This document shows positions 26,477 to 36,625 of a stretch of DNA of 64,000 nucleotides, piece after piece. Under the pieces are notes generated by a model, which saw only the letters and a program-made list of their open reading frames with translations, had not been told where the DNA came from and did no database searches. The position numbers and the translations under genes are program-made. The stretch is from Confluentibacter citreus (lineage in GTDB: Bacteria; Bacteroidota; Bacteroidia; Flavobacteriales; Flavobacteriaceae). The DNA lies in contig NZ_NIXN01000007.1 of NCBI RefSeq assembly GCF_002807055.1, positions 62,001-126,000 on the forward strand, given 5' to 3'. Position 1 is the stretch's first letter, and every line of letters starts with the position of its first letter.

Positions 26477-28294
26477 ATGTCAAAACCAATAATTAAAAAA
26501 CTGATTATAGTATTACTGTTTGTATGCTCTGGGGTATTAAACACCTTTGCGCAAAAAACAATTCAAAACATACATGGTAGAAATCAAGTAAGTCTGAATG
26601 GAAGATGGAACTATATTATAGACCCCTATAAAATGGGGTATTTAGATTATAGACAGGAGCCATTCGATGAAACAAAATCTGGTAAAGGTGGTTTTTATGA
26701 TAATTTAACAAATCTAAAAAAAACAGAAAGAGCTGAGTATGATTTTACTTTTGAACCAACGTTAGAAGTGCCTGGTGATTGGAATTCTCAAGATCCCCGT
26801 TTAAATTTTTACGAAGGAACCTTATGGTATAAAAGAGATTTTACTGTAATTACTAACAATAGTAATAGGTATTTCTTGCATTTTGGTGCCGTTAACTACG
26901 AAAGCCATGTGTACTTAAATGGGAAAAAATTAGGCGTTCACAAGGGTGGATTTACCCCTTTTCAATTTGAAGTAACAGACAAAGTGGTAGAAGGAAACAA
27001 CTTTGTTGTTGTTATGGTAGATAATACCCGGAAAAAGGATGAAGTGCCTACTATTAATACAGACTGGTGGAACTATGGTGGTATAACCAGAGATGTAACT
27101 TTGGTTGTAACTCCTAAATCGTTCATTACCGACTATAAAGTGCAACTAGAAAAAGGCAATAATAAAGTAATTGAAGGTCATATCCAATTAGATGGATTTC
27201 AAAAAAATGAATCTTTAGTCATTGAAATCCCCGAATTAAAAATCAAAAAATCATTTGAATCTGATGATAACGGGATGGTTACTTTTAAAATCCCTATTAA
27301 AAACATAACCTATTGGTCACCGGAAACACCTAAGCTATATGATGTAAAAATAAGTTCATTGCATGATAACATTTCAGACAAAATTGGTTTTAGAACCATT
27401 AAAACACAAGGAAAAGATATCATTCTAAATGATAAATCCATTTTCTTAAAAGGTATTTCAATGCATGATGAAAATCCATTAATTGAGGGAAGGTTGAGAG
27501 GAGAAGGCGATATGAGAATGATGTTGCAATGGGCCAAAGATTTAGGTTGTAATTATGTGCGTTTGGCTCATTATACCCACAATGAAACCATGTTGCGTTT
27601 AGCAGATGAAATGGGATTAATGGTTTGGGCAGAAGTGCCTGTATATTGGACGATTTCATGGACAAATGCAGAAACATTCAAAAATGCAGAAAACCAATTA
27701 ACAACTGCTATTGAGCGCGATAAGAATAGAGCCAGTATCATTATTTGGTCTGTTGGAAACGAAACACCTGTTACCCCTGAAAGGAATGTATTTATGGGAA
27801 ATTTGGTAGATATAGCCAGAAGCACTGATGATACAAGATTAATAGCCGCAGCGTTAGAAGTTGAAAGACATGGGTATACAGTGACTGTTGAAGATAAACT
27901 CGGAGAGAAATTAGATTTAGCAAGTTTTAACGAGTACGGAGGTTGGTATTGGTCTGATGCTAAAGAATTACCAAAATATTCTTTTGATATCAAGTTTGAT
28001 AAACCGGTAGTGATTTCAGAATTTGGTGCAGGTGCTTTAGCTGGTTTTCATGGAGATGAGGATACCATGTGGAGTGAAGAGTATCAAGAATTAATTTACA
28101 TCAATCAGTTAGAAATGCTCGATAAAATTGATGGCTTAAGAGGGATGACTCCTTGGATACTTGTAGATTTTAAATCACCAAGACGTCAGAATCCTGTTTA
28201 TCAAAGTTTTTGGAATAGAAAAGGGTTAATTTCAGAAACAGGCAAAAAGAAAAAAGCCTTCTTTATTTTAAAAGAATATTACAGTAAAAAATAA
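26477..28294 (+). CDS. GH2 beta-glucuronidase-like enzyme
   Basis: A 605-aa exported (signal peptide ending NTFAQ) glycoside hydrolase family 2 protein with the order sugar-binding, Ig-like and TIM-barrel domains. The acid/base is Glu429 in SVGNETP and the nucleophile Glu515 in ISEFGAGALAGFH. Three points favour beta-glucuronidase: length close to E. coli UidA, the SFNEYGGWYW and DTMWSEEYQ blocks that resemble UidA, and the N-x-K motif (Asn580-Arg-Lys582) used by these enzymes to bind the uronate carboxylate. It would release glucuronate (or possibly galacturonate) from oligosaccharides in the periplasm. The uxuA and SDR genes downstream fit glucuronate use. Confidence 0.85.
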   Translation: MSKPIIKKLIIVLLFVCSGVLNTFAQKTIQNIHGRNQVSLNGRWNYIIDPYKMGYLDYRQEPFDETKSGKGGFYDNLTNLKKTERAEYDFTFEPTLEVPGDWNSQDPRLNFYEGTLWYKRDFTVITNNSNRYFLHFGAVNYESHVYLNGKKLGVHKGGFTPFQFEVTDKVVEGNNFVVVMVDNTRKKDEVPTINTDWWNYGGITRDVTLVVTPKSFITDYKVQLEKGNNKVIEGHIQLDGFQKNESLVIEIPELKIKKSFESDDNGMVTFKIPIKNITYWSPETPKLYDVKISSLHDNISDKIGFRTIKTQGKDIILNDKSIFLKGISMHDENPLIEGRLRGEGDMRMMLQWAKDLGCNYVRLAHYTHNETMLRLADEMGLMVWAEVPVYWTISWTNAETFKNAENQLTTAIERDKNRASIIIWSVGNETPVTPERNVFMGNLVDIARSTDDTRLIAAALEVERHGYTVTVEDKLGEKLDLASFNEYGGWYWSDAKELPKYSFDIKFDKPVVISEFGAGALAGFHGDEDTMWSEEYQELIYINQLEMLDKIDGLRGMTPWILVDFKSPRRQNPVYQSFWNRKGLISETGKKKKAFFILKEYYSKK

Positions 28295-28383
28295 AAAACG
28301 ATTATGGAATGCGCTATAAGATCTCTTTAATATGAATATAGATTTATAGCACTGACCACTAAATACAAATTAAAAATAAGCAG

Positions 28384-29553
28384 ATGAAAAAGATAAAATT
28401 TTTAATAGGATTAACCATATTGTTGGGATTATCCTGTAGTACAAACGATTCAGTTGAATTGATCAATGGTGATAATGGAAATGGTGGAGGCGAGGTTATT
28501 GTAGATGAACCAGATCCAGATACGGGAGATGGCACCGCTTTAACAGCTAAACAAATCGTAACGGCCATGGGGCCTGGTTTTAATCTTGGTAACACGTTTG
28601 AAAATGGGAATAATACCACCACCTATGTAGCAGCCAAGCCAATCATAGACCTATTCAAAAATGCAGGTATGAAACATATAAGAATTCCTGTAACTTGGAT
28701 GGATAGATTTACGGCCAATGATCATCTTGCTGATGGCAATGGGAATGTAGATTATCAAAACACAAGATTTAAAGAACTTGTAAAAGTAATAGACTATGCC
28801 ATTAGTTTAGATTTGTATGTGGTTATTAATACACATCATGAGCATTGGCTAAAAGATTTTTATAATGGCTCCGCTACCTTTGATAACAAATTTTCTACAT
28901 TATGGACAGGGATAGCAACATATTTTAAAGACTATTCTCACAAACTTATCTTTGAAGTGCTTAATGAGCCAGAAGGTACTTTAGGAGAATGGGGAGGTAC
29001 TTGGCCCGATCCAAATAATGCAACAGCACTAACGTACACTAGAAAAGTAAACAAGGTAGGGTATGATGCTATTCGTGCTGCTGGGGGAAATAATACAACG
29101 CGCTTGGTTATGGTTGGTACTAACGGACAAGGAAACGAAGTAATGATTGAAGAGGTATATCCTTCAAAAGCAACACTTCCAGGAGGGGGAACAGATAAGT
29201 ATTTATCAATTCAAGTTCATAGTTATAATCCTTGGGCATTTTGTGGACAAACTGGAAGCAATGCTGCTTTTCCTGGGAATAGCACTTTTGAGAATGCCAT
29301 AAAAAAGGTAGGCATACATTCAAGACTTTTAGATGTTCCTGTTAATTATGGAGAATTTGGTGTAGGTCGAGATGGAAATACTGCAGAGCGCAATACCGAT
29401 ATTGTTCGTGGATATTATAAAACATTTGCTACAACAACACTGAGTGAAAATATGTCTTACAGTGTATGGTGCGACAGAGGTTGGTTTGGTTTAATAAACT
29501 CTACGGGTACAAGTTTTACAAATAATATAGTGCCAACTATGTTAGCTAACTAA
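28384..29553 (+). CDS. GH5 endo-beta-glucanase-like lipoprotein
   Basis: A 389-aa protein. A lipoprotein signal (LLGLSCSTND, Cys18) and a short acidic Gly-rich linker to about residue 52 suggest surface display. The GH5 barrel starts MGPGFNLGNTFE and contains IRIPVTW, NTHHEHW, the acid/base Glu195 in EVLNEPEG, the HSYNPW loop and the nucleophile Glu324 in NYGEFG. These blocks resemble endo-beta-1,4-glucanases of subfamilies such as GH5_2/GH5_4, but the subfamily cannot be fixed by eye. As the only surface-type GH5 beside SusCD, it probably makes the first backbone cuts. Confidence 0.85.
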   Translation: MKKIKFLIGLTILLGLSCSTNDSVELINGDNGNGGGEVIVDEPDPDTGDGTALTAKQIVTAMGPGFNLGNTFENGNNTTTYVAAKPIIDLFKNAGMKHIRIPVTWMDRFTANDHLADGNGNVDYQNTRFKELVKVIDYAISLDLYVVINTHHEHWLKDFYNGSATFDNKFSTLWTGIATYFKDYSHKLIFEVLNEPEGTLGEWGGTWPDPNNATALTYTRKVNKVGYDAIRAAGGNNTTRLVMVGTNGQGNEVMIEEVYPSKATLPGGGTDKYLSIQVHSYNPWAFCGQTGSNAAFPGNSTFENAIKKVGIHSRLLDVPVNYGEFGVGRDGNTAERNTDIVRGYYKTFATTTLSENMSYSVWCDRGWFGLINSTGTSFTNNIVPTMLAN

Positions 29554-29624
29554 TCACTATTGAGGTCCTTTTAAAAATTGCCATTCATACTTTTAAGTAA
29601 CAAAATTAAATACAAGAATTAAGC

Positions 29625-30995
29625 ATGAGAAACAAAGTTGCTTTTGGATTATTATTACTATTTATAAGTGTTTCATGCAAAACACAAGAATCTGCAACAA
29701 ATAAAAAAAATGATAAAGCATATCAAAGTTCTGATAGAAGTCAGGACAGAAACAAAGTACCTATTAGCCCAATATTAGTTGGAACCAATGTTTGGTACAT
29801 CGACCCAAGTAAACAGGTTTGGGATTTAACGCAACAATCTGGAGTAAAATCAATTCGAATTGGAGGACATGCCTATGATAAAAAAATGCCTTCCAAAGAA
29901 CAATTGATAGATTGGGTAACAAAAATTCAAGCGATTGGTGCCGAACCCATATTACAAGTTTCCCAATATAATGATCCCAAAGAAGCAGAAGCTCTTGTTA
30001 AACTTTTTAATGTTGATTTAGTTACCGGAAAACCAATTAAATACTGGAACATAGGTAACGAGCCATGGTTGCAAAATGGCAAGCCAGCTTTATCAAAAGT
30101 AGGCGACATGGTAGAGGCCTTTTTTAAACCTCGCGCCGTTATTATGAAGGCAATAGATCCTACCATAAAAATTTACGGTCCAGATTTTTGTTATTATATC
30201 GATGAGGCCATAAACGATTTATTTGGAGGGGAAAATGATATAGCCGGAAAAATACCTGGTAAAGATTATTATTATAGTGACGGTATTTCTTGGCATCGCT
30301 ATCCACAAGATGGCAATATCAATTTGGCTTACGAAGGTATTGAAGATTTTAAAAATTCGATTATCAAGTGCAAAGCAAAAGTCGACAGTGTTAATGCTTT
30401 GCATAATAGATCAGGAGCTGATGCCTTAGGTTGGGGGTTAGGAGAATACAATGCCAAAGGAGGGCCAGAAGTGCATACTTGGGAAAACGGACAAATGTTT
30501 GGAGGTATTCTTGATTTATGTATGAAATATGGCGCCACCTATGCTACTTCTTGGAGTATGTTTGAAAATGGAGGTAATAGAAAAGGAACTGATTTTAGTT
30601 TTATAGACGGCAAAAACATGATACCTAGACCCAGTTACATACACATGCAAATGATTGCACAAAATTTTAGTGGTCATTATGTTGAAGGTAAATCCACGTT
30701 AGCAGATATTATAGTATTTGGTTCAGTTGATGGTACCAAAATAAGCGTTATGATTATGAATAGATCTAATAGACCAGTGTCATATACATTAAATCTCAAT
30801 TATGATAATGCTGTTGAAGATAAAGCTTTAACATTATTAAATATCAACGCTGATAGCAACATCTCCCATAGTGATACCATTGAAGGATTAGCTTCACATA
30901 CCTTGATCTTTAATAATAATGATATAGAAAAGGTTGTTTACAGCAATGAAAATTTTTTAAAGGAAAGTCCTTCAGTACAAACAAAATTTAATTAA
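29625..30995 (+). CDS. Clan GH-A-like glycoside hydrolase lipoprotein, family unresolved (paralogue 1)
   Basis: A 456-aa lipoprotein (SVSCKTQES, Cys18) with a (beta/alpha)8-type hydrolase pattern: ISPILVGTNVW, SIRIGGHAYD, GAEPILQVSQ, probable acid/base Glu146 in YWNIGNEPW and probable nucleophile Glu274 in GWGLGEYNAKGG. A beta-sandwich-like tail follows after about 345. The E-Y-N context is reminiscent of GH44, GH51 or GH39, but spacing and other motifs do not let me place it. It is strikingly similar to the next gene and more distantly to 39310-40644, so it is one of a three-member set in this locus. The substrate is unknown. Confidence 0.75.
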   Translation: MRNKVAFGLLLLFISVSCKTQESATNKKNDKAYQSSDRSQDRNKVPISPILVGTNVWYIDPSKQVWDLTQQSGVKSIRIGGHAYDKKMPSKEQLIDWVTKIQAIGAEPILQVSQYNDPKEAEALVKLFNVDLVTGKPIKYWNIGNEPWLQNGKPALSKVGDMVEAFFKPRAVIMKAIDPTIKIYGPDFCYYIDEAINDLFGGENDIAGKIPGKDYYYSDGISWHRYPQDGNINLAYEGIEDFKNSIIKCKAKVDSVNALHNRSGADALGWGLGEYNAKGGPEVHTWENGQMFGGILDLCMKYGATYATSWSMFENGGNRKGTDFSFIDGKNMIPRPSYIHMQMIAQNFSGHYVEGKSTLADIIVFGSVDGTKISVMIMNRSNRPVSYTLNLNYDNAVEDKALTLLNINADSNISHSDTIEGLASHTLIFNNNDIEKVVYSNENFLKESPSVQTKFN

Positions 30996-31005
30996 AAAAA
31001 GAATA

Positions 31006-32379
31006 ATGAAAAAAATAGTTTTCGGTTTAAATCTCTTAATATTTTTATGTAGTATAAGTTGTAGTAATGATACTTCTATCGTTTTTATAGATGGAGATGC
31101 TATAGAAAATGAAGAACCCGTTCTCGTGCCCACCGATGGTATTCCAATTAGTCCAATGCTGGTTGGAAATAATGCTTGGAGTTTTTCAAGAAATATCACA
31201 GATCAAGTCTGGAATTTAACTGCGGAAAGTGGTGTGCAAAGCATAAGAATTGGAGGGAATGGCTATAATAATGACATGCCTTCTAATGCCATTTTATTAG
31301 ACTGGGTTACTAGAATACAGGCTATGGGAGCAGAACCTATCATGCAGGTTTCGCAAGTAGCTTCGGCTGCTTCTGCCGCCGCTTTAGTTAAGTATTTTAA
31401 TGTGGATTTAGCAAGTGGGAAGCCCATTAAATATTGGAACATAGGTAATGAGCCCTGGTTGTTTTTTAATAGACCAGCAACATCCACTTTGGGTGATAGA
31501 ATAGAGCCTTATTTTAAAGAAAGAGCAGCAGCAATGAAACTTATAGATCCAACTATTAAAATATATGGGCCTGATTTCGCCTATTACATTGAAGATGCTT
31601 TAAATGATTTGTTTGGAGGTAAAAACAATATTGCAGGAAAAGTGCCCGGAAAAGATTATTATTATTGCGATGGGATTTCTTGGCACCGTTACCCACAAGA
31701 GGATAACATAGATTTAGCATACGCAGGCTTAGAAGACTTTAAAACCTCTATAATAAAATGTAAAGCAAAAATTGATGCTGTAAACATACAATTGGCTAGA
31801 ACTGGTAATGATGCACTAGGATGGGGTATTGGCGAATATAATGCTAAAGGGGGTCCGCAAGTTCATACCTGGAAAAACGGACAAATGTTTGGAGGCATTC
31901 TAGGCCTATGTATGGAGTATGGTGCAACTTATGCGACCAGTTGGAGTATGTTTGAAAATGGAGGGAACAGACAGGGAACGGATTTTAGTTTTATTGATGG
32001 AGCCAATATGACGCCACGAGCCACGTATAGGCACATGGAAATGATAGCTAAAAATTTTAGCGGTAATTACATAAAAGGTAAATCATCTAAAAGCGATGTT
32101 ATTGTCTTTGGTTCTGTAAACGGTAATAAAATTAGTGTTATGGTCATTAACAGGGCAAATGCTGTAACGTCTTTCAATCTTAATTTAAACTATGATACCG
32201 TTAATACAAGTGGTGGTATAGGTTTGAATATAGATGCAGATAGTAGTTTGTCATACACAGGTAGCATTGAGGCTTTAGCGACACATACCTATGTTTTTGA
32301 AAATAATAAAATTACACGAACCGCTTATACAAGTAGTAATTTTTTAAATTCCCAACCACCCGTAACTACAGAGTTATAA
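31006..32379 (+). CDS. Clan GH-A-like glycoside hydrolase lipoprotein, family unresolved (paralogue 2)
   Basis: A 457-aa lipoprotein (CSISCSNDTS, Cys19) that is a close tandem copy of the preceding enzyme, starting 10 bp after it. Matching blocks are ISPMLVGNNAW, SIRIGGNGYNNDMPS, GAEPIMQVSQ, YWNIGNEPW (Glu149), PGKDYYYCDGISWHRYPQ, GWGIGEYNAKGG (Glu277), ATSWSMFENGGNRQG and the C-terminal HTYVFENN. The pair probably arose by local duplication and may differ in chain-length or linkage preference (inference). A terminator lies 60 bp downstream, closing the susCD-side transcript. Confidence 0.75.
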   Translation: MKKIVFGLNLLIFLCSISCSNDTSIVFIDGDAIENEEPVLVPTDGIPISPMLVGNNAWSFSRNITDQVWNLTAESGVQSIRIGGNGYNNDMPSNAILLDWVTRIQAMGAEPIMQVSQVASAASAAALVKYFNVDLASGKPIKYWNIGNEPWLFFNRPATSTLGDRIEPYFKERAAAMKLIDPTIKIYGPDFAYYIEDALNDLFGGKNNIAGKVPGKDYYYCDGISWHRYPQEDNIDLAYAGLEDFKTSIIKCKAKIDAVNIQLARTGNDALGWGIGEYNAKGGPQVHTWKNGQMFGGILGLCMEYGATYATSWSMFENGGNRQGTDFSFIDGANMTPRATYRHMEMIAKNFSGNYIKGKSSKSDVIVFGSVNGNKISVMVINRANAVTSFNLNLNYDTVNTSGGIGLNIDADSSLSYTGSIEALATHTYVFENNKITRTAYTSSNFLNSQPPVTTEL

Positions 32380-32438
32380 ATACAATCCTTCGTATAATGT
32401 ATTATCATTAGGTTATCATAAAAAAAAATTAAAATATG

Positions 32439-32477
32439 TCCGGAAGCTATTTTGTTAACAAAAGCTTCAGGATTTTT
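32439..32477 (+). terminator. Terminator after the tandem glycosidase genes
   Basis: tccggaagct (32439-32448) and agcttcagga (32463-32472) form a 10-bp stem with one mismatch. The loop itself is nearly palindromic (ttttgttaacaaa), and five T residues follow. Confidence 0.75.
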
Positions 32478-32611
32478 AATACAATCTTACAACTATTAAA
32501 AGCATTGGTTATGTTAAAATGAATGTTTGCTACACTATAAAAGAATTCTTTAATGCCAATTTTTAATATCAATTTAGATATTTGATTAAACTATTATTAA
32601 AATTTAAAATC

Positions 32612-34012
32612 ATGAATTTTCACCAAAAAAACGACTTACATAAAACAAAATGGATGGCCAGTATAGTACTGTGCTGTTTTTTAAGCGCATACGCCCACGC
32701 ACAGGACAATTGGGAACTACTCTTCAATGGAAAAGATTTCTCTAATTTTAATAAAATTAATGGCGATGCTGTTTATCTCATTGAAAATGGTGAAATGGTT
32801 GGTGTATCTCAAGCGGGTACTAGAAACACCTTTCTTGCCACTAAGAATCAATATGGTGATTTTATATTAGAGTTTGATGTTTTAGTCGATAATGGTCTAA
32901 ACTCTGGGGTTCAATTTAGAAGTTTATCAAATTCCGAATACAGAAATGGTGTTGTTCATGGCTATCAATGCGAAATAGAAACAAGTCCAAGAAAATGGTC
33001 GGGTGGTATTTATGATGAACAAAGAAGGGGTTGGTTATATCCTTTAACAAGAAATAACAAAGCCCAAAATGCCTTTAAAAATGGGGATTGGAACCATTAT
33101 AGGATTGAAGCCATTGGGCAAAACATTAGAACTTGGGTAAATGGCTTGCAGTGTACAAATCTTGTAGATGATGTTACCTCTAGTGGTTTTATAGCCTTTC
33201 AAGTACATGAAATTTATAATGATGCAGATGAAGGAAAAAAAATTAAATGGAAAAATATTAGAATAAAAACAACCGACTTAGAAGCCTCAAGAAACCAAGT
33301 TGATGGAGATGCTCCAGAAATTAGTTTCTTAACAAACGCATTAACACCCAACGAACAGCGATTGGGGTGGAGGTTGTTATGGGATGGAAAAACAACTACG
33401 GGTTGGCATGGTGCAAAAACTAAAAACTTTCCAACAAAAGGATGGCTAATTGAAAATGGTGAGTTAAAAGTACTAAGCTCAGGGGGAGCAGAATCTGAGA
33501 ACGGTGGGGACATTATAACGGATTTAAAATATCATGACTTTGAATTAAGTGTAGATTTTAAAATATCAGAGGGAGCTAATAGTGGTATCAAATATTTTGT
33601 GGACCCTCAGTTAAATTCAGGGGCAGGCTCTGCAATAGGATTGGAATTTCAAATTTTAGATGACAATAAACATCCCGATGCCAAATTGGGCACCAATGGC
33701 AATAGGACTACCGCTTCTCTATACGATTTAATTACGGCAGACAATCCTGACACGGGAAAAGGAAAATCTTTTAAAGGCATTAATCAATGGAATAATGCTA
33801 GAATAGTAGTCAAAGGTGGCCATGTAGAGCACTGGCTAAACAATGTTAAGGTAGTTGAATTTAATCGCTTTAGTCAAATATTTAGAGCTTTGGTAGACAG
33901 AAGTAAATATGAGCCATGGAAAAATTTTGGCACGATTCCTTCTGGTCATATATTATTGCAAGACCATGGAGATGCCGTATCTTTTCAAAATATTAAAATA
34001 AGAGAGTTTTAA
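32612..34012 (+). CDS. Tandem DUF1080 (3-keto-disaccharide hydrolase-type) protein
   Basis: A 466-aa exported protein (signal peptide ending SAYAHAQ) carrying two DUF1080/PF06439 concanavalin-like domains. The first (about 28-215) has [18 protein letters not shown] and [20 protein letters not shown]. The second (about 250-465) has [33 protein letters not shown] and the closing [10 protein letters not shown]. Members of this family cleave 3-keto-glycosides after C3 oxidation by a dehydrogenase. ATG 32612 is chosen because the frame upstream (TTG 32582) would put charged residues before the signal peptide. The neighbouring GMC oxidoreductase fits as the oxidising partner. Confidence 0.85.
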   Translation: MNFHQKNDLHKTKWMASIVLCCFLSAYAHAQDNWELLFNGKDFSNFNKINGDAVYLIENGEMVGVSQAGTRNTFLATKNQYGDFILEFDVLVDNGLNSGVQFRSLSNSEYRNGVVHGYQCEIETSPRKWSGGIYDEQRRGWLYPLTRNNKAQNAFKNGDWNHYRIEAIGQNIRTWVNGLQCTNLVDDVTSSGFIAFQVHEIYNDADEGKKIKWKNIRIKTTDLEASRNQVDGDAPEISFLTNALTPNEQRLGWRLLWDGKTTTGWHGAKTKNFPTKGWLIENGELKVLSSGGAESENGGDIITDLKYHDFELSVDFKISEGANSGIKYFVDPQLNSGAGSAIGLEFQILDDNKHPDAKLGTNGNRTTASLYDLITADNPDTGKGKSFKGINQWNNARIVVKGGHVEHWLNNVKVVEFNRFSQIFRALVDRSKYEPWKNFGTIPSGHILLQDHGDAVSFQNIKIREF

Positions 34013-34026
34013 AATAACGATCAAAC

Positions 34027-34974
34027 ATGAAATTGAATACTAAAGAAGTAGTAATAATAGTATTGATGCTTGCACTATTTAATGCTTGTAAAGGTAAGTC
34101 CGAAAATATTTCTCAAGAGGAAAATGCCGCCCATGAAGAAGAATTACCATTAATTGCAGAAGGGGAAGTTCTTAAATTAGTAGCTGATGATTATGAATTT
34201 ACAGAAGGACCTGCTGTTGATGCCCAAGGGAATGTATTTTTTACAGATCAGCCCAATAATAGGATTATGAAGTGGGATGCTGAAAAAGATACGGTATCGG
34301 TTTATTTGCAGCCCGCAGGAAGATCTAACGGTTTGTATTTTGATAATAATGGGAATCTCTTAGCCTGTGCTGATGAAAAGTTCGAGTTGTGGCAAATAGA
34401 TGCCAACAAGAATATTACCATATTACTAGATAATTACAAGGATAAAAAACTCAATGGTCCGAATGATTTGTGGATAGATAACAAAGGCGGTATTTACTTT
34501 ACGGACCCTTACTACCAAAGACCTTATTGGACGCGAACGCTACCAGAAATGGAAAGCAAAAATGTTTACTATTTAACTCCAGACAGAAGCGAACTTAAAG
34601 TAGTGGCAGAAAATTTGGTACAACCCAATGGTATTATTGGTTCGCCAGATGGCAAAATGATTTATATATCAGATATAGGTGACACCAAAATTTATTCCTA
34701 CAGAATTAATGACGATACAAGCCTTTCTAACAAAACGTTATTTGTTGAAGAAAAATCTGATGGTTTGACGTTAGATAATAAAGGTCATTTATACATAACT
34801 AATGATAAGGGTGTAACAGCTTTTAATACCAAAGGAAAACAGGTTTTAAATATACCTATAAACCAAAGTTGGACAGCAAATGTGACCTTCGGGGGTAAAG
34901 AGCAAAACATCCTTTTTATTACCGCAATGACTTCAGTTTATACGTTAAAAATGAACGTAAAAGGGGTGAGGTAG
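34027..34974 (+). CDS. SMP-30/gluconolactonase-like lipoprotein
   Basis: A 315-aa lipoprotein (LALFNACKGK, Cys21) with a six-bladed SMP-30/Gnl propeller. Visible blocks are FTEGPAVDAQGNVFFTDQ (metal-binding Glu), SNGLYFDNNG, LNGPNDLWID, IYFTDPYY and QPNGIIGSPDG. Such enzymes hydrolyse sugar lactones in the periplasm. Next to sugar oxidases, a role in opening lactones from oxidised saccharides is plausible. It lies 15 bp after the DUF1080 gene and is convergent with the GMC operon. Confidence 0.85.
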   Translation: MKLNTKEVVIIVLMLALFNACKGKSENISQEENAAHEEELPLIAEGEVLKLVADDYEFTEGPAVDAQGNVFFTDQPNNRIMKWDAEKDTVSVYLQPAGRSNGLYFDNNGNLLACADEKFELWQIDANKNITILLDNYKDKKLNGPNDLWIDNKGGIYFTDPYYQRPYWTRTLPEMESKNVYYLTPDRSELKVVAENLVQPNGIIGSPDGKMIYISDIGDTKIYSYRINDDTSLSNKTLFVEEKSDGLTLDNKGHLYITNDKGVTAFNTKGKQVLNIPINQSWTANVTFGGKEQNILFITAMTSVYTLKMNVKGVR

Positions 34975-35081
34975 TTAATCTATATACTATTCTCAAGTAT
35001 AAGAAAGGAAGTTTAATAGTGTTTGAGTAATACTTTTAGTTTATTAGAAATTTCATTATACTAAGCTGTCTTGTTCTAAAA

Positions 35082-36623
35082 TTACCATTTCATCTTTTCT
35101 TTGATAAAATCTGATAACCTAATAGATAATGCTACAATAGTAAGTGTTGGATTTGGACCGCCTGCCGTTGGAAAACAAGCAGATCCTGCAACATATAAAT
35201 TATTAATACCGTGAACTTGACAATTTATGTCTACAACACCTTTTTTAGGGTCTGCATCCATACGAGTGGTACCTATATGATGATTACCTCCATGCGTATC
35301 TTCAGGAAATGTAGGATCGTTTGCATCTCGAAATTCTTCCCTTAATTTTAGCCTGCCAAGACCACTGGCTCCCATTTCTCTTCCAATTAAATAGTATATG
35401 GTGCGAATGCTTCTTTTGTCAAGAAAGGTTAAGTCCCAATTCATGTGTGCTTTAGGGACACCAAGACCATCTTTTTCAGTACCTAAGCTTACTCTTGAAT
35501 TTGGATTTGGAGATTGCTCCATACGTATGTTCAAATGGAATTTTTTGCCTATAGCTCCCATGCCAAATTTAGCTTGTGTATCAGCTTCTTCCCACAAATC
35601 TGTCATATCCTTAATATAAGATTCCGTTTCTTCATAATGTTTCCAACGATCTAAACGTAATTGGTTATCTACGGTTTCAGGAAGCAGATTGACAGAGGAC
35701 GTTCCATTTAGTATTTTTTCTTGTTTTTGAGCCTCATGAGTTATACCTAACTCACCAGAGACTTTTGTAACACCCATTTCAAAATTATATAAATTGGTTG
35801 CAAAAGGCTTTATCATATTGAGTTCCGCTACATTCAATTCAATATGTTCCATAAAATAACGACCAACCAAGTCGTTGTCATTACCCAAGCCCGCTTTTGC
35901 TTTACTATTTGATGCCAATAAAAGTCGGGTGTTTTGGATAGCACCACAAGCCAAAATAAAGTGCTTTGCCTTTACAGTATGGGTTTTTCCGGAATAATTT
36001 TTTACAATTACTTGTTCTATTTGAGATACATTGTCGTTGGTCTGAATGTCGACCGCATTAGCATATGTGTATAGATGAATATTTTTTGCATTTAAAATAG
36101 TTTCTTTATATATGTTGCCATAACGAGCTTGGTTATACTGCCAAATTTTTGTACGTATTACTTTTTCGTTTAGTGGAAACGGATACATATATGGCAGTTT
36201 TTTTTGCCAAAATTTTAAATCGTAATTATATGGCCCCAATTGTATGGTTTTATGGGCACGGTCATAAAACGGGTCTAAATCTTTTTTCTTTAAAGGCCAT
36301 CCACTGTAGGGCACCCAGTCTCTTTCTTCAAAATCTAATTCGTCAAATGGTGAACAAAATCCTGCCCAATGGCCAGTTGTTCCTCCAAAGTAATGTAAAC
36401 GACTACTTGTGAAATCTGGAAATTTTTGTCCCGATGAGGTGCCTTTATATAGTTGTTGTACTTTTTCATCATAATCAAAGCCACCACCTTCAAGCAAGAT
36501 TACTTTATGGCTGGTATGTATCCATTCTAATGCCATGCTAATACCCGCAGCACCAGCGCCAATGATGCATAAATCACCCTCAATTAATGTATTATTGTTT
36601 AGTTGTCTGGCATCAATATGCAT
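35082..36623 (-). CDS. GMC-family FAD-dependent sugar dehydrogenase (large subunit)
   Basis: A 513-aa flavoprotein. The N-terminal dinucleotide fold is CIIGAGAAGISMALEW (about 19-34), with a further GRYFMEHIE block. The C-terminal GMC domain contains GGNHHIGTTRMDADPKKG (His-His pair near 445) and AGSACFPTAGGPNPTLTIVAL. Relatives paired with a small subunit oxidise glucosides or disaccharides at C3, or polyols. The small partner gene ends 2 bp upstream, so the two form an operon. No signal peptide is visible on this subunit. Together with DUF1080 it forms the oxidative branch of the locus; exact substrate and product are inferred. Confidence 0.88.
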   Translation of the reverse strand: MHIDARQLNNNTLIEGDLCIIGAGAAGISMALEWIHTSHKVILLEGGGFDYDEKVQQLYKGTSSGQKFPDFTSSRLHYFGGTTGHWAGFCSPFDELDFEERDWVPYSGWPLKKKDLDPFYDRAHKTIQLGPYNYDLKFWQKKLPYMYPFPLNEKVIRTKIWQYNQARYGNIYKETILNAKNIHLYTYANAVDIQTNDNVSQIEQVIVKNYSGKTHTVKAKHFILACGAIQNTRLLLASNSKAKAGLGNDNDLVGRYFMEHIELNVAELNMIKPFATNLYNFEMGVTKVSGELGITHEAQKQEKILNGTSSVNLLPETVDNQLRLDRWKHYEETESYIKDMTDLWEEADTQAKFGMGAIGKKFHLNIRMEQSPNPNSRVSLGTEKDGLGVPKAHMNWDLTFLDKRSIRTIYYLIGREMGASGLGRLKLREEFRDANDPTFPEDTHGGNHHIGTTRMDADPKKGVVDINCQVHGINNLYVAGSACFPTAGGPNPTLTIVALSIRLSDFIKEKMKW

Positions 36624-36625
36624 GG

